Positions 47,683 through 56,505 of a stretch of 64,000 nucleotides of DNA are shown in pieces (the stretch's first letter is position 1; each line of letters begins with the position of its first letter). This DNA comes from Yersinia frederiksenii ATCC 33641 (GTDB lineage: Bacteria; Pseudomonadota; Gammaproteobacteria; Enterobacterales; Enterobacteriaceae). The notes below the pieces were generated by a model. The model was given only the letters and a program-made list of their open reading frames with translations. It was not told the origin of the DNA and did not search any database. The stretch lies in the NCBI RefSeq assembly GCF_000754805.1, contig NZ_KN150731.1:886492-950491 (forward strand), in the 5' to 3' direction. A program made the translations under genes and the position numbers.

Positions 47683-47795
47683 CTGCGCCCTTGACACGGT
47701 TGCGGTGTTAGCGGCGCTTATGCGCCGAATCACTGGCTGATGTCAGCTCAGCGGGGCGGCCTGCCTACAACGACAATGACTGAGTATTGGATGAG
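47683..47795. repeat. ERIC element, second of a tandem pair, truncated
   Basis: It repeats the first copy head to tail: GCGGTGTTAGCGGCGCT and CTGATGTCAGCTCAGCGGG are identical in both. It lacks about 15 bases of the right arm. It ends just before the stop of the gene at 47798. Confidence 0.75.
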
Positions 47796-47797
47796 TG

Positions 47798-48673
47798 CTA
47801 CTCCGGTTTTTGTGCCAGCAAGTAGCGCTGTGTCATCGTAAACATGGCAATGGCACGTTGCAGATGATGAGCATCAAACCGGTTAAGCAGATAACTGTCT
47901 GCGCCTTTACGTGGGCGAATGCGCAGTGAGAGTTTCGGCTCGCCAGCTTCGTCCTTTATGAGGTCGAACTGATAGCTGCCAATATCTTTTTCATCTTCCC
48001 GCCAGGAAATTTGTACCGCGGATAGTGGGTTTTCTGCTGTTGGCTGCCTAATGGCAAAAAAGTAATCTCCGGCCCAAAAACCGGCGTAATCCCCATCAGC
48101 TTGTAAATGTTTAGTCTTGAAAATATGTGCGGCGGCGAGTTGGTTAATGGCCTCGGTGGTGATTTCTTGATGTGCTTGCTGCCACAGTGGAGCATTGTTT
48201 TCTAACTGCCAGCAGGCGGCACCCAGATAGTCATTCAATTCGCGCCAATCGTTATCCAACTGATGGCGCAATTCTTCCTCAAGAATATTGCGATATTGCT
48301 GCATACCACTGGGTTGGTCGCCCAGCGTTTCGTAAGTGATTAACTCCATAGTGCGCGGTTTGCGGCGAAAACTCATCCACAGCACCATTTTGGGAATACG
48401 AAATTCAATCGATTGAATGCTCAGCCGATAGCGATCACCCATGTTGACCACAAAACCATTCGCCGTTCCGCGTTTATTCTGATAATTCCGCACCACGACC
48501 ACACTATTTAGTCCCATCCAGCCAGTGACATAGTGTTCACTGTCAGAGTTGGCGACATCCAGGTCAATCACCATTTGGACAATTTTGTCGCTCTCAAGTT
48601 TGTCCAGCGGATGGGCATCCTCGGCAGAGTAATACAGCTTCTCGGGGGCTTCGGGTAACTCAAGGGTTAACAT
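47798..48673 (-). CDS. Conserved-looking protein of unknown function, 291 residues
   Basis: I do not recognise this family. It looks cytosolic, with no signal peptide or membrane segment. The sequence alternates beta-rich blocks (HYVTGWMGLNSVVVVRNYQ, YRLSIQSIEFRIPKMVLWMSF) with a helical middle (QQYRNILEEELRHQLDNDWRELNDYL). It is rich in Trp and Tyr. Codon use and base composition resemble the housekeeping genes, so it is likely a long-term resident. AAGG lies 7 bases before the ATG. It is divergent from the Ivy-type gene. Confidence 0.75.
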   Translation of the reverse strand: MLTLELPEAPEKLYYSAEDAHPLDKLESDKIVQMVIDLDVANSDSEHYVTGWMGLNSVVVVRNYQNKRGTANGFVVNMGDRYRLSIQSIEFRIPKMVLWMSFRRKPRTMELITYETLGDQPSGMQQYRNILEEELRHQLDNDWRELNDYLGAACWQLENNAPLWQQAHQEITTEAINQLAAAHIFKTKHLQADGDYAGFWAGDYFFAIRQPTAENPLSAVQISWREDEKDIGSYQFDLIKDEAGEPKLSLRIRPRKGADSYLLNRFDAHHLQRAIAMFTMTQRYLLAQKPE

Positions 48674-48926
48674 GGTATGGCCTTTATCGGGAGTTTATAG
48701 CCGAGATACTCATCGACTCATTGATATCTGGTTTATAGCTTACATCAAGCTGTCATACAGATTGCGGTATAACGAGAATTAGGATGAAAATTCGTGCTAT
48801 GGATCAACTTTTTCTACAGTTAGCGGTCCTAGACATGCAAACTAATATCACGCCTGCAAATTCATTGCACAGAGGCTAGTTCAAGGCCCGGCGAGTAGAT
48901 TAATCAGATAATAAGGATTTTCGATA

Positions 48927-49442
48927 ATGAAAGGTCATCAAACCCTCCATTGTCTTGTTGCTGCAGCAATACTCAGTGCCAGCCCCTGGGCTATGGCACA
49001 GTCGGCGACCTCAGTGGCATCAGCACCTGTTCAGACCGCGCCGGCTAAACCTCTTCCTACCACCGCCGACCTTCTGCAACAGCCTGTTTATAAAAATAGT
49101 TGGCAAAAAATGGTGAAGAGCCAGAAGAACCTGCCAGCATGGGCGCGCAAAGGCGTAGGGACGTCCGCACCTTATGAGGTCATCAATTGGGAAGGGCTGC
49201 AGTATAAAGTGGGGCGCATCTGTAAACCCCATGATTGCAGCAATAACTTTATGTGGGTTGCATTTAGTCAGGATAAAAAACAAACCTGGCAGGCATGGGG
49301 GATGCGAGTCTCTGTGGATGACAAGCCGCAAGCTCTGGATAACCCGAGCCAGTTTGCAACCTATCAGTGGCTGGGCCGCCCTGATGAGAAGGTGCAGGCC
49401 ATGTTGAAACAGCAGCTACAGCAAGATCCTAACTGGCATTAG
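48927..49442 (+). CDS. ivy: Ivy-type periplasmic inhibitor of vertebrate C-type lysozyme
   Basis: A 171-residue protein with a Sec signal peptide (residues 1-24, ending AMA) and an Ala/Pro/Thr-rich mature start. The key loop CKPHDC, in which a disulfide presents a histidine that plugs the lysozyme active site, is at residues 97-102. The preceding and following blocks (VINWEGLQYKVGRICKPHDC, NNFMWVAFSQDKKQTW) also fit Ivy. It protects peptidoglycan from host lysozyme in the periplasm. AAGGA precedes the start. It stands alone upstream of the convergent gutQ. Confidence 0.85.
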   Translation: MKGHQTLHCLVAAAILSASPWAMAQSATSVASAPVQTAPAKPLPTTADLLQQPVYKNSWQKMVKSQKNLPAWARKGVGTSAPYEVINWEGLQYKVGRICKPHDCSNNFMWVAFSQDKKQTWQAWGMRVSVDDKPQALDNPSQFATYQWLGRPDEKVQAMLKQQLQQDPNWH

Positions 49443-49506
49443 TTAATACGGAGCATGATAATTAACTATCATTATTATGCTCCGGTCATTGAGGTTGCGA
49501 ATAGGA

Positions 49507-50472
49507 TCAGCCCACTCCGGCCTGATGCAGGTCATGCAGATTGATAGCTCCGACCAACTTCCCTTCCAGATTGACCACCGGGGCGGCACTAATATGATGT
49601 TGGTGCAATGCTTCCAGCGCTTCGCCAGCACGCCATTGTTCGGGTAACCGGTAGCCCGGCCGGGTAATCGCGCCGGTGAGCGGTTGTTGTAAAGTCCCGC
49701 CTTTGACTAACCAGCGGCGCAAATCACCGTCGGTGAAAACTCCCACCACTCGTTGCTTCGGATCGCAAACCGCCACCAGCCCTAATCCGGTGCGGCTTAG
49801 TTCTAGCATGGCTTCCATCACACTGTCAGATTCATTAACCACTGGTAAGCGGTCACCGGTTCTCATTAAATGATGAACTCGGTTAAGTAACCGCGCACCC
49901 AAACTGCCACCGGGGTGTGAGCGGGCAAAATCTTCGGCATTGAAGCCGCGATGGCGCATTAAGGCCATTGCCAGCGCATCCCCCATCATCAGGGTATTGA
50001 CTGCGCTGGATGTTGGCGCTAACCCCATTGGGCAAGCTTCGTGTTCAACACTAATGTCCAGCACGCAGGCAGCACCGAGCGCGAGTGGCGACTCTTTACC
50101 CCCGGTAATGGCAATCACCGGAATTTGATTTTCGGCCAACAAAGGTAAAATTAAATCCAGTTCTTTAGCTCGGCCTGAATAAGAGATAAAAATCAGCACG
50201 TCTTGTGGGCCTATCATGCCCAAATCGCCGTGTAATGCTTCAGCAGGATGAACGAAAAAGGCAGGGGTGCCAGTGCTGGCCAGTGAAGCTGCGATTTTTT
50301 TGCCAATATGACCAGATTTGCCGATACCGGAAACCACCGCTTTGCCGGTACAGGCCAATAATAATTCACAGGCCCGGACAAAATTATCATCTAAACGTGA
50401 TAACAAGCGCTGAGCTTCGGTCAGTTCAATTTCCAGGGTTTCACGGGCATAGGTAAGCAGTGGATTAGTCAT
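49507..50472 (-). CDS. gutQ: GutQ, arabinose 5-phosphate isomerase
   Basis: A 321-residue enzyme that interconverts ribulose 5-phosphate and arabinose 5-phosphate, an LPS Kdo precursor. The SIS domain ([45 protein letters not shown]) is followed by two CBS domains from about residue 200. It is the last srl gene. The chosen ATG at 50472 overlaps the srlR stop by 8 bases and gives exactly the E. coli length; an in-frame TTG at 50481 is possible. No strong ribosome-binding site is seen, so translation is probably coupled to srlR. Confidence 0.94.
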   Translation of the reverse strand: MTNPLLTYARETLEIELTEAQRLLSRLDDNFVRACELLLACTGKAVVSGIGKSGHIGKKIAASLASTGTPAFFVHPAEALHGDLGMIGPQDVLIFISYSGRAKELDLILPLLAENQIPVIAITGGKESPLALGAACVLDISVEHEACPMGLAPTSSAVNTLMMGDALAMALMRHRGFNAEDFARSHPGGSLGARLLNRVHHLMRTGDRLPVVNESDSVMEAMLELSRTGLGLVAVCDPKQRVVGVFTDGDLRRWLVKGGTLQQPLTGAITRPGYRLPEQWRAGEALEALHQHHISAAPVVNLEGKLVGAINLHDLHQAGVG

Positions 50473-51235
50473 CTTTATCAACCAGAATGATGTTAATGCC
50501 CATTTTCTGCAGTTCTTGCAAATACTCGTCGCTAATACCTTTATCTGTAATCAGGGTATCAACAACACTTAGCGCACAAACTACATTCGGGCTTTTACGG
50601 CCAAATTTGGAAGAGTCAACGAGCAGGATGATGCGACTGGCGGCGTGACACATTGCAGTACTGACATGATAAACTTCGTTAAACGTGGTGACACCGGCAT
50701 TAAGATCTACACCATCCGCGCCGATAAACAGTTTATCAAAACTAAATTTATCAAAAGCAGACTCTGCCAGACTACCATGAAAAGAGGCGGAGCCTTTACG
50801 GTAAGTACCACCTGGCATCAAAATGGTCTGATCGTTATCCAACTCGACCAATTCATTAACGATATGCAGGCTATTAGTCATCACCGTAATATTGTTGAAT
50901 TTGGTTAGGTGTGGCACCATTTGCAGCACTGTACTGCCCGCATCAAAAACCAAACTATCACCGTCTTTAATTAATTTACTGGCAGCTTTGGCGATCTGTT
51001 TTTTCTTTTCAGTATTAATATGTGTTTTACGATCAATGGGTTGCTCTACATCATCGCGATTTAATACTACCCCTCCGTAGGTACGAATGACTGCCCCTTC
51101 ATGTTCAAGGCTGGTTAAATCTTTGCGGATAGTGGTGCCGGTAGTCGAAAAATGGGCGGCGAGTTGATCGACGGCCGTTTTACCGTGTTGCTGGAGATAT
51201 TCCAGGATAGCGACTTGTCGCTGCTTTGGTTTCAT
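50465..51235 (-). CDS. srlR: SrlR (GutR), DeoR-family repressor of the sorbitol operon
   Basis: A 256-residue repressor. The N-terminal DeoR helix-turn-helix ([35 protein letters not shown]) is followed by a sugar-phosphate-sensing domain ([18 protein letters not shown]). It should repress srlAEBD and be relieved by sorbitol 6-phosphate. It lies downstream of srlM with an 84-base gap that contains two operator-like boxes, suggesting autoregulation, and it overlaps gutQ. Confidence 0.95.
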   Translation of the reverse strand: MKPKQRQVAILEYLQQHGKTAVDQLAAHFSTTGTTIRKDLTSLEHEGAVIRTYGGVVLNRDDVEQPIDRKTHINTEKKKQIAKAASKLIKDGDSLVFDAGSTVLQMVPHLTKFNNITVMTNSLHIVNELVELDNDQTILMPGGTYRKGSASFHGSLAESAFDKFSFDKLFIGADGVDLNAGVTTFNEVYHVSTAMCHAASRIILLVDSSKFGRKSPNVVCALSVVDTLITDKGISDEYLQELQKMGINIILVDKDD

Positions 51236-51277
51236 AACGATTCCTGCTCAAGTATTTCCATTGCCTCTTTTTCAGGC

Positions 51278-51318
51278 ATAACTTTCACATGAAAAAGAAT
51301 AACTTTCATTGTGAAAAT
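51278..51318. promoter_or_regulatory. Two phased operator-like boxes upstream of srlR
   Basis: ATAACTTTCA occurs at 51278-51287 and 51299-51308, exactly 21 bases apart. Each copy is followed by TGAAAA to form an imperfect palindrome (ACTTTCA-n2/3-TGAAAA). The same TGAAAG core, also with 21-base phasing, occurs upstream of srlA. Binding by SrlR is inferred. Confidence 0.55.
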
Positions 51319-51319
51319 A

Positions 51320-51685
51320 TCATGATTTCGGTTTAATCGCTAATGATAGTGCAGTTTGACATGCTGTATCCGTAGGGAAGATCACATCCGGGATTAAATC
51401 CTGCTGATGTAACCCGTGAAGGTGCACTAATGTACGTGGACGAGCAAAAACGCTGATTCCCCGCATAATCATGCTGTCGCTGACGCGCATATTTTCATCA
51501 AAAGCCAGTGCCATTACCACTCTGGGTTTAAACCGGCCACCAGAACGGCCAACGCCGACTGATTTACTGTGCTGGCATAATCGATCAAAAGCGCGATTAA
51601 ACCGATTAATTTGCCACCAGCCGAGCAAAATTTGCAGTACCCAGGCAATAATAACAACGGTAATTAGTGCGGATGTTGGTGTCAT
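51320..51685 (-). CDS. srlM: SrlM (GutM), activator of the sorbitol operon
   Basis: A 121-residue protein with a hydrophobic N-terminal segment (about residues 6-24) and a basic remainder (VGVGRSGGRFKPRVVMALAFDENMRV) characteristic of GutM. In E. coli it acts as an activator of the srl operon by an unclear mechanism. The membrane segment argues against a classic soluble activator. It lies between srlD and srlR. Confidence 0.92.
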   Translation of the reverse strand: MTPTSALITVVIIAWVLQILLGWWQINRFNRAFDRLCQHSKSVGVGRSGGRFKPRVVMALAFDENMRVSDSMIMRGISVFARPRTLVHLHGLHQQDLIPDVIFPTDTACQTALSLAIKPKS

Positions 51686-51707
51686 GTTTTGCCCCTTTTA
51701 CTCTGTG

Positions 51708-51754
51708 CCCTTGGCGCTACAGCGGTGTTTGCTGCTCTGCTGTAACGCCAAGGG
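51708..51754. repeat. Hairpin/ERIC remnant in the srlD-srlM gap
   Basis: CCCTTGGCGCTACAGC (51708-51723) and GCTGTAACGCCAAGGG (51739-51754) pair at 15 of 16 positions. The arms match ERIC arms (compare TTGGCGTTACAGC in the guaBA copy), but the centre is missing, so this looks like an ERIC with an internal deletion. Confidence 0.65.
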
Positions 51755-51781
51755 TTTTGAGTCAATAACGTTATATTCGCT

Positions 51782-52561
51782 TTAAAACATCACTTGCCCA
51801 CCGGTGATATTAATTGATTGGCCGGTACAGTAGGCCGCTTTATCACTGGCATAGAACAGCAGGGTGTTTAATACATCTTGGTAATCACAACCCCGTTTTA
51901 GTGGCACTTTATCGGTATAATACTTTTCAACTTCTTCTGGCTTAATGCCCAATTTAGCTGCGTATTGCGGTAAAAGTGACTGGAACATCGGCGATTTTAA
52001 CAGATTGCCTAGCATCAGCGAATGCACGGTGATACCGTAATCCGCCAAATCCAGAGCCAATGATTGTGTCAGACCGACACCACCAAACTTCGCTGCACTG
52101 TAACCGGAGTTGTGTTTGCTGCCCACTTTACCTGATTTAGAATTGATTTGGATGATGCGACCAGCAATACCATCACGAATCATTAAACGGGAGAATTCAC
52201 GGGCGCATAAGAAATAGCCCACCAGATTCACCTGTAGTGAACGGTCGAAATCATCCAGAGGGAAGTCTGTAATCGGGGCGGCTTTGGCGATACCCGCGCT
52301 GTAAACCAATAAATTGGTTTGCTGGAAGCTCTGGTCGACGGCTTTTGCCAGCATCTGCACGCTGTTTTCATTGGTGGCATCAACCTGAAAACCTTGTGCG
52401 CTGCCAGCGCCATACTCTGCATTAATCTGATCGGCGACTAACTGCGCGTTATCTGAATTTAAGTCAGCAACTGCCACTTTATAACCTGATTCGGCCAGAC
52501 CGTGGCACAAAAATGCGCCCAGAGTTTGTCCACCGCCGATAACTACTGCTACTTGTGTCAT
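51782..52561 (-). CDS. srlD: Sorbitol-6-phosphate 2-dehydrogenase
   Basis: A 259-residue short-chain dehydrogenase that oxidises sorbitol 6-phosphate to fructose 6-phosphate with NAD+. The nucleotide motif is VVIGGGQTLGAFL and the catalytic region is INSKSGKVGSKHNSGYSAAKFGG (Ser, Tyr, Lys). The length equals E. coli SrlD when started at ATG 52561, which has GGAGG 6 bases upstream; a GTG two codons earlier overlaps that site. It lies between srlB and srlM, each gap carrying an ERIC-like hairpin. Confidence 0.96.
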   Translation of the reverse strand: MTQVAVVIGGGQTLGAFLCHGLAESGYKVAVADLNSDNAQLVADQINAEYGAGSAQGFQVDATNENSVQMLAKAVDQSFQQTNLLVYSAGIAKAAPITDFPLDDFDRSLQVNLVGYFLCAREFSRLMIRDGIAGRIIQINSKSGKVGSKHNSGYSAAKFGGVGLTQSLALDLADYGITVHSLMLGNLLKSPMFQSLLPQYAAKLGIKPEEVEKYYTDKVPLKRGCDYQDVLNTLLFYASDKAAYCTGQSINITGGQVMF

Positions 52562-52573
52562 ATACACCTCCAG

Positions 52574-52672
52574 TACCCTTGGTCATTGACGCTCAGCGGT
52601 GTGAGTTCCAAATCACTGGTGCGAGTCAGTGATCCGGAACTATTTGCTGCAACTTCAATGACTTTGGGTATA
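52574..52672. repeat. Degenerate ERIC-type element in the srlB-srlD gap
   Basis: About 99 bases bounded by TACCCTTGGTCATTGACG and CAATGACTTTGGGTATA, which are imperfect inverted repeats. Inside are AATCACTG and CAGTGATC, forming a second stem. The organisation is that of an ERIC with strong drift. Confidence 0.6.
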
Positions 52673-52686
52673 AATTAATAAATAAA

Positions 52687-53049
52687 TTAGCGAATAAATT
52701 TCAATGAACTGCCGACAGGAATGTCACTGGGTGTTGGACCAATGACATGAATGGAACCGGGAAACTCAGGTTGCTCATCACCATTAAAACGGATAGTGAC
52801 GTGGCCCAGTTCACGCAGATTCTGGGTGGCAACTTCACCTACCGCGGTGATGACATAACGCTGTTGTGCCAGTTCCATAATATTGCCTGCCTGTAATTCT
52901 CCATCGGTTGTGCTGTGCTGGTGGATAAAACAGAACTCTTCAATATCTTTTGGTGCCCCTTCGCGGAAGGTGATGAGCATGTCATCCAACAGCGCCTCGC
53001 GGGCGCTGTCACCGATATTGATAATGGTTGTCTGATAAATAATATTCAT
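52687..53049 (-). CDS. srlB: SrlB, sorbitol PTS EIIA component
   Basis: A 120-residue EIIA of the glucitol family that takes phosphate from HPr-P and gives it to the EIIB domain of SrlE. The phosphoacceptor histidine is in the EFCFIHQHSTTDGEL region near residue 43. The C-terminal block (ELGHVTIRFNGDEQPEFPGSIHV) is typical. It lies between srlE and srlD. Confidence 0.95.
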   Translation of the reverse strand: MNIIYQTTIINIGDSAREALLDDMLITFREGAPKDIEEFCFIHQHSTTDGELQAGNIMELAQQRYVITAVGEVATQNLRELGHVTIRFNGDEQPEFPGSIHVIGPTPSDIPVGSSLKFIR

Positions 53050-53117
53050 ACGTACATCCTTAACCGTTGAATGTATTACAGAAAATCTTTTTTATAGTCT
53101 TGCCGATGTTGTAAGTC

Positions 53118-54140
53118 TTACTGATAAATAAACGCTGATGCCGCCCAGGCAATCAATACTGTTGGCGCACCTGTTAAGAAGCGGCCTACCAATACGGATG
53201 GGACACCCACACGTACGGTATCTTGCTTCGCTTCAGCCAGAGACAGACCCACCGGGATAAAGTCACATGCTGCCTGAGCATTAATCGCAAATAACGCAGG
53301 TAGGGCTAATTGTGGTGGGATATTCCCCAAACCAATTTGTACCCCAACCAATACGCCGATAACTTGCGCAATAACCGCCCCTGGGCCTAAGAAAGGTGAC
53401 AACAGCGGGAAGGAGCAGATCAGTGCCAAAAGTACTAATCCTATTGGGCTGCTGGCCAGCGGTGTTAAGCCGTGGGCAATAAAATCACCCAAACCGGATG
53501 CCATGATGATGCCGATTAATGCTGACACGAAGGCCATAAACGGCAGGATAGTTTTCAGTACGGTATCAATGGTGTCGCGACCTGACTGGAAGAAAACGGC
53601 CACGACAGACCCCATACCCATGCCAACTTTTGCCAGCAAACCATCACTTTGTTCGGTGATTTTCTTGCTGGTGTCGTAATCACGTCCCCCTTTAGCTGAG
53701 GTTGTCTCCGCCGCTTTTGGCTTGGTTTCAACCGGTTCTGCGGCTGAAACGGTAGCGGTGGCATTGTCAGTTTCACTGATTTTCTGAATGTTTTTTTCAC
53801 GTACACCGGAGACATAAATATCTTCCAGTATGTATTGCGCCATTGGTCCAGATTGACCGGTTGAATGGATATTTACCGTCGGAATACGGCGCTTTGGGTA
53901 AAGGCCACACCGTAAGGTTCCGCCACAGTCGATGATAGCGACCGCTATCTCTTCTGCAGGTGGTTCGCCTTCTTTAAATCCATCCACCGCTTCCCAGCCA
54001 GTCAGCTCACTGATGCGGTCAATAATGGCCGGGCGGGTACCGGCAGTGATGTAAACAATTTTTTTACCGGGGACGATTGGCAATACGAGTGGGCCACCCC
54101 AACCGCCTTCGCCTTTTTCAATCCGGATAAATTCACTCAT
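53118..54140 (-). CDS. srlE: SrlE, sorbitol PTS EIIBC component
   Basis: A 340-residue membrane permease subunit. The N-terminal EIIB domain has the phosphocysteine in [18 protein letters not shown] linker rich in Ala, Glu and Thr (about residues 125-165) is longer than in E. coli. The C-terminal membrane domain starts near residue 185 ([20 protein letters not shown]) and ends SAFIYQ. I start at ATG 54140 ([17 protein letters not shown]), since the upstream in-frame extension does not match the family. It follows srlA by 52 bases. Confidence 0.96.
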   Translation of the reverse strand: MSEFIRIEKGEGGWGGPLVLPIVPGKKIVYITAGTRPAIIDRISELTGWEAVDGFKEGEPPAEEIAVAIIDCGGTLRCGLYPKRRIPTVNIHSTGQSGPMAQYILEDIYVSGVREKNIQKISETDNATATVSAAEPVETKPKAAETTSAKGGRDYDTSKKITEQSDGLLAKVGMGMGSVVAVFFQSGRDTIDTVLKTILPFMAFVSALIGIIMASGLGDFIAHGLTPLASSPIGLVLLALICSFPLLSPFLGPGAVIAQVIGVLVGVQIGLGNIPPQLALPALFAINAQAACDFIPVGLSLAEAKQDTVRVGVPSVLVGRFLTGAPTVLIAWAASAFIYQ

Positions 54141-54192
54141 GATCTGCTCCACACTGTCTGTCGTTAACTGAGATTAAAAGTTAACTGACCTA

Positions 54193-54840
<648 letters not shown>

Positions 54841-54898
54841 TCAAAATGCTGAGGTATCAGAATGAACTTCATCATCTTGTCTGTCGCCATGTGCACTA

Positions 54899-54940
54899 CC
54901 ATAATCATTTTTTAGATCTATTTATCGCATATAGATCACA
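54899..54940 (-). promoter_or_regulatory. srlA promoter with CRP half-site
   Basis: On the minus strand TGTGATCTATATGCGATAA has a perfect left CRP half-site (54940-54936) and a poor right one, centred at 54932.5. TTATGG at 54904-54899 would be the -10, with start near 54892. That puts CRP at about -41, the class II position. Confidence 0.5.
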
Positions 54941-55004
54941 CTTTGAAAGATAAATCTTTCAAAGTGAAGTTTATAAATGAAAGAAAATTGAATTGAAATG
55001 AAAG
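54939..55004. promoter_or_regulatory. Operator-like inverted repeat and phased TGAAAG boxes upstream of srlA
   Basis: CACTTTGAAAGAT (54939-54951) and ATCTTTCAAAGTG (54954-54966) are a perfect 13-bp inverted repeat around two bases. Upstream on the same DNA, ATGAAAG occurs at 54977-54983 and 54998-55004, 21 bases apart. The shared core with the srlR-upstream boxes makes these candidate SrlR operators. Confidence 0.6.
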
Positions 55005-55096
55005 TTTATTTGTAAGGAAAGGATGTTAATCCAAGTAAGTATGGGGATAAAGCCGGGGATAGACTAAGCGGAGTGGCTAATAAAATAGAGGATAAT

Positions 55097-55122
55097 CATG
55101 GGCTAACCATTGGCAGCCCATG
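55097..55122 (-). terminator. Hairpin after yegS
   Basis: CATGGGCT (55097-55104) and AGCCCATG (55115-55122) pair perfectly. On the minus strand the sequence beyond is T-rich but interrupted (ATTATCCTCTATTTTATT), so it is a moderate terminator candidate. Confidence 0.5.
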
Positions 55123-55130
55123 TATGGAGA

Positions 55131-56030
55131 TTAACCCAGCAACTCGCAATTGGGGGGAAGGCGGCACTGAATAGCATTAGGGATGACTTCAATGCGGAAA
55201 TGTTTACCTGAAAGTGGTTCACCATCCAGATTGAAGGTTATTTCATGTGGTGCAGTGATTTCAAGCCAAGGTAACATGGTCTCAACCACGTTTTTGTTTT
55301 TCTCACCACTAAACACGCTGGTGAGAAAAGCGGGCAGTAATTCCTCAGCAATCAGCAAACGTAATTGCAGCAAGCCATCATTAATCAGCGCCTCGGGGCA
55401 GAGAGGTTGCCCACCGCCCGCTTGACGACCATTACCAATCCCTATCACCAAAGCATCACCGGACCACTCGAAGCTGGGGCCACGGATTTCACAACTATCG
55501 GCTTTAATCGTATCCATGCGCATCAGACCATGAATAAAATAAGAGGCACCGCCGAGCACTGCTTTGAGCTTGTCCGGGGTTTCAGTGGTAATGCGGGTAC
55601 CAAAACCACCGGTGGCCATATTGATAAAATAGTGTTCACCATTCACTTGCGCTAAATCGATGTCAACGCTGCGGCCTTTGACCGCTAATTGCAATGCATT
55701 CTCTATTTGCAGTGGGATATTACAGCTGGTGGCAAAATCATTGGCGGTGCCTAGCGGCAAGATACCCAAGCTGGGACGATTAGCCTTAGGCAATGCCATT
55801 AGCGCAGTAACCACTTCATTGATTGTGCCATCTCCGCCACCGGCAATGACCGTCTCAACCTGTAAGGCAGCAGCTTCCTCCACGTAGCGTTTAGCATCGC
55901 CCTGCTCCCAAGTGACACGAACATGAAAAGTTACGCCTTCCTCACGCAAGTTTTTGACTGCATCGCGAACATCAAGATTACCTGACCCCTTACCGTTGAG
56001 AATGAGAAGGGTATGTGGCATTGACGTCAT
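55131..56030 (-). CDS. yegS: YegS, diacylglycerol-kinase-like lipid kinase
   Basis: A 299-residue DAGK-catalytic-domain protein. The nucleotide-binding motif [10 protein letters not shown] and the PLGTANDFA motif are clear. E. coli YegS phosphorylates phosphatidylglycerol in vitro; its role in the cell is unclear. I start at ATG 56030 because GGAG lies 6 bases upstream. A start three codons later ([12 protein letters not shown]) is the one I recall for Y. pestis and cannot be excluded. It is downstream of the cyaR RNA. Confidence 0.93.
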   Translation of the reverse strand: MTSMPHTLLILNGKGSGNLDVRDAVKNLREEGVTFHVRVTWEQGDAKRYVEEAAALQVETVIAGGGDGTINEVVTALMALPKANRPSLGILPLGTANDFATSCNIPLQIENALQLAVKGRSVDIDLAQVNGEHYFINMATGGFGTRITTETPDKLKAVLGGASYFIHGLMRMDTIKADSCEIRGPSFEWSGDALVIGIGNGRQAGGGQPLCPEALINDGLLQLRLLIAEELLPAFLTSVFSGEKNKNVVETMLPWLEITAPHEITFNLDGEPLSGKHFRIEVIPNAIQCRLPPNCELLG

Positions 56031-56311
56031 AACTTGCTCCAGATCATTTCTGCAATAAGGATAACAATAACTCATACCGGTTTAATTTACCTATCAGATT
56101 ATTCAAGGAATAATGGGGAATATCACTGATGGTTAGGCTTAATAAAAATGGGTTTAATTTTTACTGGAATATTTATTTGGCTGGGATAATTATTATCTTC
56201 AGTAGGATAATTCGTGGTATCAGTTTTTTCTTATTATTAGTTAATGGCTTAATAAGAATCATTAATAACAACAAATTAATAAAAGTTAACTATTATCAAT
56301 GCATTAGAGAT

Positions 56312-56403
56312 AAAAAAGAAAAGGCCAGCCCAAGGGAGATTGGGCTAGCCAAGGAGGTGGTTCCTAGTCTTGCTTTAAAACTTTTTTAGTTCTTGATTGT
56401 ACT
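56312..56403 (-). ncRNA. cyaR: CyaR (RyeE) small regulatory RNA
   Basis: On the minus strand the diagnostic single-stranded region AGGAACCACCTCCTT (plus 56365-56351) is followed by a strong hairpin (GGCTAGCCCAA / TTGGGCTGGCC) and a T run ending near 56312. The order and sequence match E. coli CyaR, which base-pairs with ompX, nadE, luxS and other mRNAs through Hfq. It lies upstream of yegS and downstream of yegQ, near yegQ as in E. coli. The 5' end near 56403 is inferred from the -10 TAGCAT and a CRP-like site centred at -41.5. Confidence 0.9.
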
Positions 56404-56436
56404 CGAGCTATGCTACCCCAGTGTATTTATAATTGA

Positions 56437-56452
56437 TGTGATCCATTTCTAA
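56437..56452 (-). promoter_or_regulatory. CRP site of cyaR
   Basis: TGTGATCCATTTCTAA on the plus strand has one perfect CRP half-site and one partial one, centred at 56444.5. With a start at 56403 and -10 TAGCAT (56415-56410), this is the class II position. CyaR is known to be activated by CRP-cAMP in E. coli and Salmonella. Confidence 0.7.
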
Positions 56453-56505
56453 TATTTGCTAAAAAATGCCATCTTATCGATGGCATTATTTTTTATTGCT
56501 TTACG

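Noticed and set aside
56129-56389. Plus-strand ORF of 86 codons between yegS and trhP
   Set aside because: It runs antisense through the CyaR RNA gene and A+T-rich non-coding DNA, has no ribosome-binding site and a biased Ile/Asn composition.
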